DNA from: Planctomycetota bacterium
GTDB taxonomy: Bacteria > Planctomycetota > Planctomycetia > Planctomycetales > Planctomycetaceae
Direction: 5' to 3'
DNA: 64,000 bases
Assembly (NCBI GenBank): GCA_016872645.1
Contig: VGZH01000009.1
Location: forward strand, 23,308 to 87,307
Below are positions 44,973 through 55,028 of this stretch, piece by piece. The translations under genes and the position numbers were made by a program. The notes under the pieces are model-generated. The model searched no databases. It was not told the DNA's origin and saw only the letters and a program-made list of their open reading frames with translations. The first letter of the stretch is position 1, and every line of letters begins with the position of its first letter.

Positions 44973-47900
44973 ATGATCTTGCGGCCCATCACAATGCTCG
45001 TTTTGATCGCGCTGGTGATGTCGCCCGACCTCCGTGCTCACGAGAAGTCGAGCGAAGCAGAGAAGCTGTTCGAATCGAAGATCCGCCCTCTGCTGGTCGA
45101 GCGTTGCCACAAGTGTCACACGGGTGACAAACCTAAAGGGGGCCTGCGGCTCGATTCGCGCGAGGGACTGCTGAAGGGAGGCGAGACCGGGCTGGCCATC
45201 GTCGGGGGGAAGCCGGACGAGAGCCGGCTGATGAAAGCCGTGCGGCATCAAGACGGACTGGCGATGCCCCCAGATGGAAAGCTGAACGAAGCTCAAATCG
45301 CCACGCTGGCGGAGTGGATCAAGTTGGGAGCGGCTTGGCCGGGTACGACAATCATCGCAAAAACCGCAGTCGTTCCGCCGCTCAGTTCGATCGTGGCGAC
45401 GTTACCAAACGATGGTGAGTTGGCGAAGTCGTTGCAGCTCTGGTTGCGAGCCGATTCGCTGACGCTGGACGACGGGGACCCAGTCCATGTCTGGCCGGAT
45501 CAGAGTGGCCACGGTCGTGACGTCTCCGCAACGAAGGGGGTGCGTGTCGGCGGTGTCGGTATGCCGGCGAAATTCGTCCGCGCGAGTGCGCTGCTGAAAC
45601 GCCCTGGCGTGCGGTTTGATACGACTACCGGATTGGCTTCGTCCCCGGATCGGCCGATCGACATTCGTGGTGATGCCGCGCTGACGATCATTGTGGTGAT
45701 GAACCTGCAGCCTCATGAAGCGCAGCCGCCATACGACGGCGTCATCGGGATCGGCAACCCGGCTTGGCCGGGCGATCCGGGAAAGCCGCTGGCCGCGCTG
45801 CTACAGATCAACCGGGGCGAGGATCACGCGTTGCACTTCGCTGGTGGCTGGAATCACGATGCTTCGTTGGGGAATGGCTCGTTCAAGCCGTACTACGGCA
45901 AGCCAATCCTACTGACGATCACCAAACAGCCCGGGCCGATGCGGACAACGACGCGAATATTCGTCAACGGAATCGATGCCCGTAGCCACGCTCGCCAGAA
46001 CGTGGGTGATCTCGCGCCGGACTCACGCTCTGGCGAGCCTGACTACCAGCCACTTGCAGGGCGCGACGGCGTCCCGGACATCCAGCATCGGACGGACATT
46101 GGGGCCTATCTTGGCAAAGCGCTGAGTTGGGCCGGTTCGATTCAAGGAGACGTCGGAGAGGTGCTGGTCTACAACCAGGCGCTCAACGATGCACAGCGTT
46201 TGAACGTCGAATGCCATCTCGCCGACAAGTTCGGCTTGTTCTTCAAACCGTTGCAAGACACAGCACCGCGCACGGTTTTCACAATGGACGAGAAGAACTT
46301 CTGGGCGTATCAGCCGGTGAAGGATGTCGCTCCGCCGAGCGTGAAGAATGAGAACTGGATCAAGTCGCCGATTGATCGATTCGTGCTTCAGCAAATGGAA
46401 GCGGATGGAATCACTCCCGCTGCTCAGGCCGACAAGCGGACACTGCTGCGGCGACTTACGTTTGATCTGACCGGACTCCCACCGACACCTGACGAGGTCG
46501 CCGCATTCCTGGACGACAACTCGCCCCAGGCCTACGAAAAGGTCGTGAACCGCCTGCTCGATTCGCCGCATTACGGCGAGCGGTGGGCGCGGCACTGGCT
46601 CGATGTCGTTCGCTACGCCGAGTCGACCGCCAACGACGCCAACGCCGTGATGCGGTTCGCCTGGCGGTATCGCAACTACGTCATCGACGCCTTCAACCGC
46701 GACCTGCCGTACGATCAGTTTCTGATCGAGCAACTCGCGGGTGACTTGCTGCCTCCAATTGACTCGGTCGAGACGAACACGCGACGAATCATCGCGACGG
46801 GCTATCTGATGGTCGGACCGAAGGCGCTCGCCGAAACCGACAAGGAACAATCCAGGCTGGACATCGTCGACGATCAAATCGATGTGACGGGACGTGCGAT
46901 GCTCGGCCTGACCATCGCGTGTGCTCGCTGTCACGATCACAAATTCGACGCGATCCGCACGACGGACTACTACGCCCTCGCCGGCATCTTCCGCAGCACC
47001 GAACCGTTTCAGAACGAAGTCCGCAACGCCACGATGTGGTGGGAATTCCCGGTGTCGCAGGGCGCGGGGAAGGAGCCAATCACGGTGATGGCTCCGAAGG
47101 ATTCGGCCCCACGCAACCTGCGAATCCACCTCCGCGGCAATCGGTTCACGCTGGGAGCAAGCGTGCCTCGCGGCTTCGTCCAAATTTTGGCGAACCGCGC
47201 GGCGTTAGGCCCAGAACGTCCCGCGAGTAGCGATCTCACTTCTGTTGATCAGAGTCCAGAAGTTGACGCCCATCGGCTCGCCAATACTGTGACGACGAGC
47301 GGTCGATTGGAACTCGCTCAGTGGATTGCCAGCAAAGACAATCCGCTGACGGCGCGCGTGATGGTCAATCGCATCTGGCAGCACCATTTCGGCCAAGGTC
47401 TCGTGGCGACAAGCGACAACTTCGGCACGCGCGGCGAACGCCCGTCTCATCCGGAATTGCTCGATTGGCTGGCGTCACGGTTTGTCGAGAGTGCCTGGAG
47501 CATGAAATCCATGCACCGGCTGATCTGCTTGAGTGCGACGTATCAGCAAATTGAAAACGGGAGCGCCGCATCGGACTCTTCACCCCGTCACCCCACCCGC
47601 CGTCGCCTCTCCGCTGAAGAACTTCGCGATTCCATGCTGGCCGTCAGCGGCAAGCTTGATCGAACCCCCGGCTCGAACGAATCCGGCGAGTTCCTCGTCA
47701 GTAAAGCCGAGAACATCGGTGCGATGATCCTGCCCAACCGAGTCGCCGCCGACGATCCGTTCTACACGACGTTCTCGAAACGGAGCATTTATCTCCCCGT
47801 CGTTCGCAACATGCTTCCGGATGTCCTGGCCTTGTTCGACGCGGCTGATCCCAACGGAGTCACTGCGCAGCGCAACGAGACAACCGTCGCTTCACAATCG

Positions 47901-48188
47901 CTGTTCCTGCTCAACAGTCCGCTCGTTCGCGACCAGTCGCGAGCCTTCGCCGAGCGACTGCTGGCAGACCAATCACATTCTCCTCCACAACGGATCGAGC
48001 AAGCACATCGGTTGGCATTCGGCCGAGGAGCGACGGTGGAGGAACAAGTTCAAGCGAGCGAATTCCTGGCGGCCTATTTGCAAACGCCTTCAGTTCTTAA
48101 TCGTCCTGAACCAGAACGCCAACTCGCGGCCTGGCAGAGCTATTGCCAGTCACTGCTGTGCTCGAACGAATTCCTGTATGTGGAGTGA
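44973..48188 (+). CDS. planctomycete cytochrome C / LamG / DUF1549 / DUF1553 protein
   Basis: A 1071-residue exported protein with a signal segment ([18 protein letters not shown]). Domains in order: a PSCyt1 haem-like domain with ERCHKCH (Cys45, Cys48, His49); a LamG-like beta-sandwich over about 145-430; DUF1549 (PSCyt2) with [20 protein letters not shown] and the [10 protein letters not shown] motif; and DUF1553 (PSD1) to the end. The protein pairs with the DUF1501 protein encoded eight bases downstream, the usual arrangement in planctomycetes, where the pair is thought to act on envelope or extracellular polymers. A palindromic element (45982-46046) lies inside the LamG region, adding [20 protein letters not shown] residues. 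Confidence 0.9.
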   Translation: MILRPITMLVLIALVMSPDLRAHEKSSEAEKLFESKIRPLLVERCHKCHTGDKPKGGLRLDSREGLLKGGETGLAIVGGKPDESRLMKAVRHQDGLAMPPDGKLNEAQIATLAEWIKLGAAWPGTTIIAKTAVVPPLSSIVATLPNDGELAKSLQLWLRADSLTLDDGDPVHVWPDQSGHGRDVSATKGVRVGGVGMPAKFVRASALLKRPGVRFDTTTGLASSPDRPIDIRGDAALTIIVVMNLQPHEAQPPYDGVIGIGNPAWPGDPGKPLAALLQINRGEDHALHFAGGWNHDASLGNGSFKPYYGKPILLTITKQPGPMRTTTRIFVNGIDARSHARQNVGDLAPDSRSGEPDYQPLAGRDGVPDIQHRTDIGAYLGKALSWAGSIQGDVGEVLVYNQALNDAQRLNVECHLADKFGLFFKPLQDTAPRTVFTMDEKNFWAYQPVKDVAPPSVKNENWIKSPIDRFVLQQMEADGITPAAQADKRTLLRRLTFDLTGLPPTPDEVAAFLDDNSPQAYEKVVNRLLDSPHYGERWARHWLDVVRYAESTANDANAVMRFAWRYRNYVIDAFNRDLPYDQFLIEQLAGDLLPPIDSVETNTRRIIATGYLMVGPKALAETDKEQSRLDIVDDQIDVTGRAMLGLTIACARCHDHKFDAIRTTDYYALAGIFRSTEPFQNEVRNATMWWEFPVSQGAGKEPITVMAPKDSAPRNLRIHLRGNRFTLGASVPRGFVQILANRAALGPERPASSDLTSVDQSPEVDAHRLANTVTTSGRLELAQWIASKDNPLTARVMVNRIWQHHFGQGLVATSDNFGTRGERPSHPELLDWLASRFVESAWSMKSMHRLICLSATYQQIENGSAASDSSPRHPTRRRLSAEELRDSMLAVSGKLDRTPGSNESGEFLVSKAENIGAMILPNRVAADDPFYTTFSKRSIYLPVVRNMLPDVLALFDAADPNGVTAQRNETTVASQSLFLLNSPLVRDQSRAFAERLLADQSHSPPQRIEQAHRLAFGRGATVEEQVQASEFLAAYLQTPSVLNRPEPERQLAAWQSYCQSLLCSNEFLYVE
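45982..46046. repeat. 65-bp palindromic element, family B, inside a coding region
   Basis: The arm at 45982-46006 (GTAGCCACGCTCGCCAGAAC...) is matched by the inverted arm at 46022-46046 at 21 of 25 positions, ending CTAC. It resembles the intergenic copy at 15871-15933. It lies within the LamG segment of the cytochrome protein, where the usual family alignment reads straight through, so it is probably an insertion that kept the frame. Confidence 0.75.
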
Positions 48189-48195
48189 AAAGGCC

Positions 48196-49608
48196 ATGAA
48201 AGCACCTCTTTCCCGTCGCGAATGGCTGCAACGATCCGCCTGCGGATTCGGCCACTTGGCTTTGCTGAGTTTGCTCGCAAAAGACGCTCGTGCCGACTCG
48301 CTGCCACCGAACACTCCACTTTCACCGCGAGATCCTCATCACCTTGCGCGGGCCAAACGAGTTGCGTTCCTGTTCATGCACGGTGGCGTTTCGCATGTTG
48401 ATTCGTTTGATCACAAGCCGAAGCTCGCTGAGCACAACGGCCGGCCGCTGCCATTCGCGAAGCCGAAGTTTGAGTTCGCTCCGACCGGCAACCTGTTGGC
48501 GTCTCCGTGGCAGTTTCAGAAATACGGAGAGAGTGGCATCGAAGTGAGCAACTTGTTTCCGCAGATTGGATCGTGCATCGACGACATCTGCGTGATTCGT
48601 TCGATGAACGGTGGCGATCAGGTGTCGCATGGGCCGGCGCTGCTCAATATCAACACTGGGAGTGGCGTTTTCGCTCGGCCGAGCCTCGGCGCGTGGACGC
48701 TTTACGGACTGGGTACCGGAAACCAGAACCTACCGGGATTCATTAGCCTTAGTCCGTCGCTGTATCACGGCGGAGCACAGAACTACGGTTCTGCGTTTCT
48801 CCCCGCCAGCTTTCAGGGAACCCGCATCGGCGATGGCAGCACGAACTACAAAGACGCCAAGCTGTCGAACCTCACACCGGGAGACGATCCCGCGCTGCAG
48901 CGACTGCAACTCGACCTGCTGGCTCGCCGCAACCGAGCACACTTGGAACGACTCGGGGACGCACCGCAGCTTGAGGCTCGCATCGCAGCGTTCGAAATGA
49001 GCTATCGTATGCAGGCTCAAGCTCCGCAGGTGATGGACCTGAGCCGGGAATCCGCCGCGACGCAGGCATTGTATGGAGTCGGCGCTGAACCGACCGACGA
49101 ATACGCTCGGCAATGTTTGCAAGCTCGCCGACTGCTCGAAGCGGGTGTCCGGTTCGTGCAGGTCAACTTCAGCTACCCGCGCAACTATTGGGACGCTCAC
49201 GGCGACCTGCGCAACAATCACACGACCAACGCCAAGAAAGTCGATCAGCCGATCGCCGCGTTCCTCACCGACCTGAAATCGCGCGGCATGCTCGACGACA
49301 CGCTGGTGATCTTCGGCACCGAGTTCGGTCGCACTCCTGCGGCTCAAGGGACTGATGGTCGCGATCACCACCCGCATGCCTTCAGTGTCTGGCTTGCCGG
49401 CGGCGGAGTCCGTGGCGGCATGACCTACGGCCAGACTGACGAGTACGGCTACTACGTCGCCGAAAACAAAGTCACGATGCCCGACTTCCACGCCACGATC
49501 CTGCACTTGCTCGGCCTGGACCACGAACGTCTGACGTATCGCCACGCCGGCCGCGACTACCGCCTGACCGATGTCGAGGGCGAGGTGATCTCGCAAATCA
49601 TGGCTTGA
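48196..49608 (+). CDS. DUF1501 domain protein, partner of the cytochrome protein
   Basis: A 470-residue DUF1501 protein. Tat-like start (PLSRREWLQRSACGFGHLALL), then KRVAFLFMHGGVSHVDSFDHKP, ICVIRSMNGGDQVSHGPALL, RFVQVNFSYPRNYWDAHG, LVIFGTEFGRTP, RDHHPHAFSVWLAGGGVRGG and LLGLDHERLTYRHAGRDYR. It begins eight bases after the cytochrome gene with a GAAAAGG site, so the two are almost certainly one operon. The long open frame upstream (from 47821) is a shadow of the cytochrome gene. The shared substrate of the pair is unknown. Confidence 0.92.
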   Translation: MKAPLSRREWLQRSACGFGHLALLSLLAKDARADSLPPNTPLSPRDPHHLARAKRVAFLFMHGGVSHVDSFDHKPKLAEHNGRPLPFAKPKFEFAPTGNLLASPWQFQKYGESGIEVSNLFPQIGSCIDDICVIRSMNGGDQVSHGPALLNINTGSGVFARPSLGAWTLYGLGTGNQNLPGFISLSPSLYHGGAQNYGSAFLPASFQGTRIGDGSTNYKDAKLSNLTPGDDPALQRLQLDLLARRNRAHLERLGDAPQLEARIAAFEMSYRMQAQAPQVMDLSRESAATQALYGVGAEPTDEYARQCLQARRLLEAGVRFVQVNFSYPRNYWDAHGDLRNNHTTNAKKVDQPIAAFLTDLKSRGMLDDTLVIFGTEFGRTPAAQGTDGRDHHPHAFSVWLAGGGVRGGMTYGQTDEYGYYVAENKVTMPDFHATILHLLGLDHERLTYRHAGRDYRLTDVEGEVISQIMA

Positions 49609-49623
49609 GCAAATATGGCACTG

Positions 49624-49650
49624 ACCCGACGCACCAGCGCGGGTTATTTT
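49624..49650. terminator. bidirectional terminator-like hairpin
   Basis: ACCCGACGC (49624-49632) pairs with GCGCGGGT (49637-49644) with one bulged base, and TTATTTT follows on the plus strand. It sits between the convergent DUF1501 and MFS genes and overlaps the TAA of the MFS gene. Confidence 0.55.
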
Positions 49651-50843
49651 GCGGAGGCTTTGCTCCGTTCATTGAACAGCAGCGCGAAGGCCACGATCAG
49701 CACAGCCGACATTGCGGCGGGGATCATCCAGATTTCCTGCCACGAGTGTGACTCGCCATGCTTGTAGTGCTCGCCAACGATGCCGGAGAGCCATGAGCCG
49801 ATGAACATTCCGGCTCCGAGTGTGACGACTCCGTGCAGTCCTTGAGCGGCGGCGCGAATGTCTTCGCCGGCGTGCTTGTCGACGTACATCCGGCCCATCA
49901 CAAAGATGAAGTCGTAGCACATGCCGTGAACGCAGATCCCGACAAACAGCATCCAGAGCGCATCACTGTTGCTGACGAAGGCCGAGAAGAGTCCGAACCG
50001 CACCGCCCAAGCTGCGATGCCCACCAGCAGAACCCCTTTCACTCCCAGACGCGGCAGCAGCAACGGCAACAGCACGAGGAAGACGACGTCCGAGACCTGG
50101 CCCAGCGTCATCTTCGCAGCGGAGTTCTCGATTTTCAGTTCGGTCATGAACACATTCATCCAACTGAAATAGAAACTCAACGGCACGCAGATGAGGAACG
50201 AACAGACCATGAACGTCGCGAACGAGCGATCGCGCATCAGCTTCAGCGCGTCGAGGCCCAGCATCGTGCCGAGCGAGATCGGCGCGTTCGCTCCCTTGGG
50301 AGGAGTGTGCGGCAGCGTCAGCGAATACAGCCCCATCACCAACGCTGCACCGGCCGCCAGATGAAACATCCTGGCGGAGTTCTCCAGCTTCAGCCAACTG
50401 ACCACGAGTCCCGCCGCGATCCAGCCGACACTCGCCATCACCATCACCAGCGGAAATTCCTTGGCCGGATTCTTCGAGTGATGCAGCGTCAGCGCGTTGG
50501 TCAATCCATGCCCCGCCATGTATGTCACGGTGTAGGCCAGCAGCGCTGGATAAAACTGTCCGAAGCTTTCCAACGTCGAGACGAGGTACAGCAAGCCGGC
50601 TCCGGCCAGATGCAGAAACGCCAGAATCCGCTGTGTTGCGAAGAAACGATCGGCCAAGATTCCGACGATGAACGGCGACACCAATGCACCGACGGCTGTC
50701 GAGCCATACGCGAGTCCGATCTGCCCGCCCTCGAAATGCAGCGTCTTGTCGAGATACGTCCCCATCGTGACATACCACGCGCTCCAGACGAAGTAGTGCA
50801 GGAAGACCATGATCCACAGGCGGAGGAACAACAGAGGTTGCAT
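49644..50843 (-). CDS. MFS transporter (nucleoside:H+ symporter-like)
   Basis: A 399-residue membrane protein with about twelve segments. The N-terminus (PLLFLRLWIMVFLHYFVWSAWYVTMGTYL) and the segment GGQIGLAYGSTAVGALVSPF are typical of the NupG/XapB-type nucleoside:proton symporter group of the MFS; DRFFATQRILAFLHLAGA follows. It probably imports nucleosides or related sugars. The ATG at 50843 follows AGGAAG; 43 extra residues of open frame upstream are not family-like. It diverges from the oligopeptidase gene at 50972. Confidence 0.8.
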   Translation of the reverse strand: MQPLLFLRLWIMVFLHYFVWSAWYVTMGTYLDKTLHFEGGQIGLAYGSTAVGALVSPFIVGILADRFFATQRILAFLHLAGAGLLYLVSTLESFGQFYPALLAYTVTYMAGHGLTNALTLHHSKNPAKEFPLVMVMASVGWIAAGLVVSWLKLENSARMFHLAAGAALVMGLYSLTLPHTPPKGANAPISLGTMLGLDALKLMRDRSFATFMVCSFLICVPLSFYFSWMNVFMTELKIENSAAKMTLGQVSDVVFLVLLPLLLPRLGVKGVLLVGIAAWAVRFGLFSAFVSNSDALWMLFVGICVHGMCYDFIFVMGRMYVDKHAGEDIRAAAQGLHGVVTLGAGMFIGSWLSGIVGEHYKHGESHSWQEIWMIPAAMSAVLIVAFALLFNERSKASAK

Positions 50844-50971
50844 GAGTTGGCTTCCTAAGTGGTTGGCGTGTCGCTTCACGGACTCAGTGCTACAACCTAA
50901 CCTGAAAGGCGCGCTGCGTGAACCGTGTTGCTTCTGCCACGCGGCCGCGAAGACACAACGAAGGACGCGCA

Positions 50972-52801
50972 ATGCCTCTCACTGACTCGCCGAAGTACCC
51001 GCTGACTTGGGAACTCGATTCGATCCTGCCGCACCCGGAAGTCGCCGACTTTCGAGCGGTGTTGAACGATTATCGGACTCGGCTCACGCAACTGGCCGAC
51101 GAGTCCGATCGGCTGCCGTCGCTCGATGCGGAGCCGGCGAACGTCTCGGACTGGAAGCGATTACTCAAGGAATATGCAGCGGTCGAGCGACTCGCCAGCG
51201 ATTTGTCGTCGTTTGCCGGATGTCATGCCGCCGCCGACGCGGCCAATAAATTGTTTCAGCAACTGGAGGGAGAACTGTCGGCGCTCGATCCGCTGCGATC
51301 GCAGATCGCGACCAACGTCGAGTTCGCAGTGAAGGAGGCCGATGCCGATGCGCTCACGCGGATGTTGTCATTGGATTCAGAACTGTCCGAGTTGCAATTC
51401 TTCTTCGACGAGCGTCGTCGTAACGCGGCACTGCGGTTACCGAAGGAGCGCGAGCAACTCGCAAACGATTTGGCAGTCGATGCAATTCACGCCTGGGGAC
51501 GGCTGTACGATCGGCTGTCGGGCGAGCTGAAAATCCAGGTCATGGAAAAGGGAGAGATCATCGAGAAGTCCCCCGGCCAGGTCATGTTTGATTCGCCGCA
51601 GCGAGCGATTCGCGAAAACAATTTCTTCGCCGCCGACAAAGCCTGGACAACACTTCAAGACTCGTGTGCCGAGGCACTCAATCACATCGCCGGATTTCGG
51701 CTGACGAAGTATCGGCATCTCGGCTTGACCGGCAGCGACGTGCATCTGGCGGCCCCCTTGCGCTACAACCGCATGCGCCGCGAGACGCTCGATACGATGT
51801 GGTCGGCGGTGACAGCTCGCAAGCCGGTCCTGCTGAGGTATCTCGCGAAGAAGGCGGAACTGCTCGGCTTGAAGCGGCTCGCCTGGTGCGACCTGTCGGC
51901 TCCGCTGCCGAGTTCATCGGGTGAGGCCGAAGAACTGAGCTACGACTGTGCCTGCGACACCGTGATCCGCACGTTTCGCGAGTTCAGTCTCGACTTCGGC
52001 AACTTCGCCCAGGACGCGATCAAGAACCGTTGGATCGAAGTCGAGAACCGCCCCGGCAAACGGCAAGGAGGCTTCTGCACCGGCCTGCCGACGAAACGGC
52101 AGTCGCGAATTTTCATGACCTATACGAACTCGGCCGACAGCATGAGCACGTTGGCTCACGAACTGGGGCACGCGTACCACTCGCACGTTCTGTGGGACCG
52201 GCCGTTTTTCTTGCAGGACTACCCGATGAACCTCGCCGAGACCGCATCGACGTTCGCCGAAGCGGTCTTGGGTGAACAGCAACTCCGATCCGCGAAGTCC
52301 GTAAGCGATGAGCTACAACTGCTCGACAACATGCTCGGCGACGCGGTCGCGTTTCTGATGAACATTCACGCGCGATTCATTTTCGAGGACCGCTTCCACC
52401 GCGAACGCCGCGAGGGTGAGGTCTCGCCCGAACGGCTCTCCGAATTGATGCTCGCCGCACAACAGGAGGCGTATCTCAACGGGCTGGCGGACGACGGTTG
52501 GAATCCGCGATTCTGGGTCAGCAAGCTCCACTTCTACATCTCTGGATTGCCCTTCTACAACTTCCCATACACGTTCGGCTACTTGCTCTCATTGGGAACA
52601 TTCGCGACGGCCAAGAGTTTTGCCGGCGACTTCCCCAAGCGATACCGCGAACTGTTGATCGCGACCGGTTGCTGCGAAGCGGAAGAGGCGGTGCAGAGCA
52701 CGCTCGGCGATGACCTGACGCAGCCCGACTTCTGGAACCGCAGCCTCGACGTCGTCGAGCAGCGGGTCGAACGGTTCTTGCAACTGGCAAATGCACGATG
52801 A
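50972..52801 (+). CDS. pepF: M3-family oligoendopeptidase (PepF-like)
   Basis: A 609-residue cytosolic metalloprotease. The zinc-binding HELGH is at 396-400 within TLAHELGHAYHSHV, followed by the downstream Glu in NLAETASTFAEAVL that completes the zinc site of M3 peptidases. The N-terminal helical part (YPLTWELDSILPHPEV) and the overall length fit oligoendopeptidase F. It should clear short peptides. The start at 50972 follows AAGGA; an upstream GTG at 50918 is rejected. Its stop overlaps the start of the next gene by four bases (ATGA). Confidence 0.88.
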   Translation: MPLTDSPKYPLTWELDSILPHPEVADFRAVLNDYRTRLTQLADESDRLPSLDAEPANVSDWKRLLKEYAAVERLASDLSSFAGCHAAADAANKLFQQLEGELSALDPLRSQIATNVEFAVKEADADALTRMLSLDSELSELQFFFDERRRNAALRLPKEREQLANDLAVDAIHAWGRLYDRLSGELKIQVMEKGEIIEKSPGQVMFDSPQRAIRENNFFAADKAWTTLQDSCAEALNHIAGFRLTKYRHLGLTGSDVHLAAPLRYNRMRRETLDTMWSAVTARKPVLLRYLAKKAELLGLKRLAWCDLSAPLPSSSGEAEELSYDCACDTVIRTFREFSLDFGNFAQDAIKNRWIEVENRPGKRQGGFCTGLPTKRQSRIFMTYTNSADSMSTLAHELGHAYHSHVLWDRPFFLQDYPMNLAETASTFAEAVLGEQQLRSAKSVSDELQLLDNMLGDAVAFLMNIHARFIFEDRFHRERREGEVSPERLSELMLAAQQEAYLNGLADDGWNPRFWVSKLHFYISGLPFYNFPYTFGYLLSLGTFATAKSFAGDFPKRYRELLIATGCCEAEEAVQSTLGDDLTQPDFWNRSLDVVEQRVERFLQLANAR

Positions 52802-53433
52802 AGCCCGCGATCCGAGCCGCGTTGTTTTTGCTGGTACTTTTCGCGATCCCGATCGTCCCGTTCCTGTGGTTGGGAGAACCGTTCGAGGCGGGGCTGATCC
52901 AGTCGCTTCACGAACCGTCCTCTCCTGGTGTCGTCGTCGGTTGGGTGATTGGTTTGTTGGCGGTGGACATGTTCCTTCCGGTGCCGTCGAGTGCGGTCAT
53001 CACGTATTCCGGCGGAGTAATCGGCGTGTGGACCGGCACGCTGGTCTCGTGGATCGGTCTTTCGATCGGAGCAATCGGTGGATTCGGATTGGCTCGGGCA
53101 TTTGGCGAAACGATCGCGAGGCGATTCTCTGAATCTGAAGACATCGAGCGGATGAGCCGATTTACTCTGCGACACGGCGCAACGGCACTCGTGCTGACGC
53201 GTGCGTTGCCGATTCTGGCCGAAGCGTGCGTGCTGATGCTCGGGGCCAGTCGGTTGAGCTGGCGTCAGTTTTTGCTGCCGATGTTGGTCAGTAATCTGTT
53301 GCTGTCGCTGACATACTCGGCATGCGGAGCGTACTTCCAAGGTTCCAACGCGTTTCCAATCGCGCTCGTCGCGTCTGGAGCGGTACCGCTCATCGCAGCG
53401 CTGGTCATTCGACGACTGTGGAAGTCACCATAG
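52798..53433 (+). CDS. TVP38/TMEM64-family (DedA-like) membrane protein
   Basis: A 211-residue membrane protein with five or six hydrophobic segments. The central GWVIGLLAVDMFLPVPSSAVITYSGGVIGVWTG, followed by IGLSIGAIGGFGLARAFG, matches the SNARE-associated (VTT/DedA-like) fold with its reentrant loop. Members of this family are linked to lipid or membrane-homeostasis roles, but the substrate is unsettled. It overlaps the oligopeptidase stop by four bases, so the two are co-transcribed. Its TAG stop lies in a family A palindromic repeat. Confidence 0.82.
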   Translation: MKPAIRAALFLLVLFAIPIVPFLWLGEPFEAGLIQSLHEPSSPGVVVGWVIGLLAVDMFLPVPSSAVITYSGGVIGVWTGTLVSWIGLSIGAIGGFGLARAFGETIARRFSESEDIERMSRFTLRHGATALVLTRALPILAEACVLMLGASRLSWRQFLLPMLVSNLLLSLTYSACGAYFQGSNAFPIALVASGAVPLIAALVIRRLWKSP

Positions 53434-53512
53434 GCCAGGCTTTCCAGTCTGATCCGAATTGGCAGCACGACACCAACTTATTGATCGGGTTAGTCTGGAA
53501 AGGCTGACCTAC
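53430..53512. repeat. 83-bp palindromic element, family A, copy 3
   Basis: The element begins ATAGGCCAGGCTTTCCAG and ends GGAAAGGCTGACCTAC, with GAATTGGCA inside. The outer 20-bp arms match at 16 of 20 positions. The TAG at 53431-53433 is the stop codon of the membrane protein gene. It ends 17 bases before the APC permease start. Confidence 0.8.
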
Positions 53513-53529
53513 ATTCGTAAATTGTTGCC

Positions 53530-54927
53530 ATGACTCAACCCGCTCCGACCGCAGATGCACGACTTGTCCGAGGTCTCGGCTTGCCGCAGGCAATCGCGCT
53601 GAATGTCGCGAACATGGTAGGGATTGGGCCGTTCATCACGATCCCCGGTTTCATCGCGGCGATGCATGGGCCGCAGGCTTTGATCGCGTGGGTCATCGCT
53701 GCCGTGCTGGTGATTTGTGACGGGCTGGTCTGGAGTGAACTCGGCGCGGCGTTGCCCGGCAGCGGCGGAACGTATCACTTCCTGCGCGAAATCTTCGGGA
53801 AGCGAGAGACCGGTTGGGGACGACTGTTGCCGTTTCTGTTCGTCTGGCAGTTCCTGGTCAGCGGCACAATGGAGATTGCGTCGGGCTACATTGGCGCGGT
53901 GCCGTATGTCGATTATGTCGTGTCGTACTGGCTCGATCGGCCGCTGACAGTGGACGGTGTTCGGCAAGTCTGGTTTTTCCAGAATGAAGAGGGAGTCGCC
54001 TCTGCGAGCGCTGCGTTGATGGTGACGTTTCTGCTCAGTCGTCGAATTCAGGTGGTCGGTTGGCTGAGCCTTGCACTCTGCGCGGGGACGGCGATCACAG
54101 TGCTCACGGTGATCGTCGCCGGGCTGACGCATTTCGATGCGTCACTCCTGAAGTTTCCTCCTGATGCGTTCCATATCACTCCGAGTTGGGTGAACGGCCT
54201 GGGGGCGGCGATGTTGATCGCGATCTACGACTACCTGGGCTACTACAACATTTGCCATCTCGGCGAAGAGGTGCGTGATCCGGGTCGGACGATTCCGCGA
54301 GCGGTCATTACGTCGGTGGTCGTGGTCGCGGCGGTCTACTTGACAATGAACCTGTCGATCATCGCCGTTGTGCCGTGGGAGCAGGCGATGGCATCGAAAC
54401 AAATCGCCGCGATGTTCATGGAGACCCTGTTTGGCAAACCGGTCGCGGCGGCGTTTACGATTCTGATTCTGTGGACGGTGCTGGCCTGCATGTTTGCGAT
54501 CACACTGGGATACTCGCGGATTCCGTATGCGGCGGCGCTCAACGGGGATTTCTTTCCGGTGTTTGGTGAGGTTCACGCGACAAAGCGGTATCCGGCCGTG
54601 TCACTCTGGACACTCGGCGGACTGACGGCGGTGTTTTGTTTCCTGCCACTGCAAATGGTGATCGAAGCCGCGGTGACGGTGCGGATTCTCGTGCAGTTTG
54701 TGGCTCAGATCCTCGGTCTGCATTTTTTGAGAAAGACTCGGCCGGACGTTGTGCTCCCGTTTCGGATGTGGCTGTATCCGCTGCCGAGCTTGTTGGCTCT
54801 GGGTGGCTGGTTGTTTGTTTTGGGGACGCGCGTTGATTTGCTGTGGATGGTGCTTGGAGTCATCGCCAGCGGCGCGACGGTATTTTTCTTTTTCCTGTGG
54901 CGCCCAAATCCGCACCGCGAGCGTTAG
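53530..54927 (+). CDS. APC-family amino-acid permease
   Basis: A 465-residue transporter with about twelve membrane segments. APC signatures are visible: the N-terminal GLPQAIALNVANMVGIGPFI with its unwound glycine-rich helix 1, GSGGTYHFLREIFG, DYLGYYNICHLGEEVRDPGRTIPRA and FAITLGYSRIPYAAAL. It should import an amino acid or amine; the substrate is not readable. It stands alone, in line with the upstream TVP38-like gene but separated by the palindromic element. Confidence 0.88.
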   Translation: MTQPAPTADARLVRGLGLPQAIALNVANMVGIGPFITIPGFIAAMHGPQALIAWVIAAVLVICDGLVWSELGAALPGSGGTYHFLREIFGKRETGWGRLLPFLFVWQFLVSGTMEIASGYIGAVPYVDYVVSYWLDRPLTVDGVRQVWFFQNEEGVASASAALMVTFLLSRRIQVVGWLSLALCAGTAITVLTVIVAGLTHFDASLLKFPPDAFHITPSWVNGLGAAMLIAIYDYLGYYNICHLGEEVRDPGRTIPRAVITSVVVVAAVYLTMNLSIIAVVPWEQAMASKQIAAMFMETLFGKPVAAAFTILILWTVLACMFAITLGYSRIPYAAALNGDFFPVFGEVHATKRYPAVSLWTLGGLTAVFCFLPLQMVIEAAVTVRILVQFVAQILGLHFLRKTRPDVVLPFRMWLYPLPSLLALGGWLFVLGTRVDLLWMVLGVIASGATVFFFFLWRPNPHRER

Positions 54928-55028
54928 GGAACGGTTATTCGCATTGTACGAGGTCGCTCGCTGACAGTCGCGGTGCGGCAACGGTTCGATCCTCGCGTCT
55001 GTTGTGCAGCCTCCACTAATCTTCGCAC

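Noticed and set aside
47821..48195. Extended N-terminus for the DUF1501 gene at 48196
   Set aside because: The upstream part is the shadow of the cytochrome gene; the ATG at 48196 has a ribosome site and gives the family N-terminus.
54928..55028. Possible tRNA T-arm (GGTTCGATCC)
   Set aside because: No acceptor stem, D-arm or anticodon arm can be folded around it, and the flanking stem bases do not pair.
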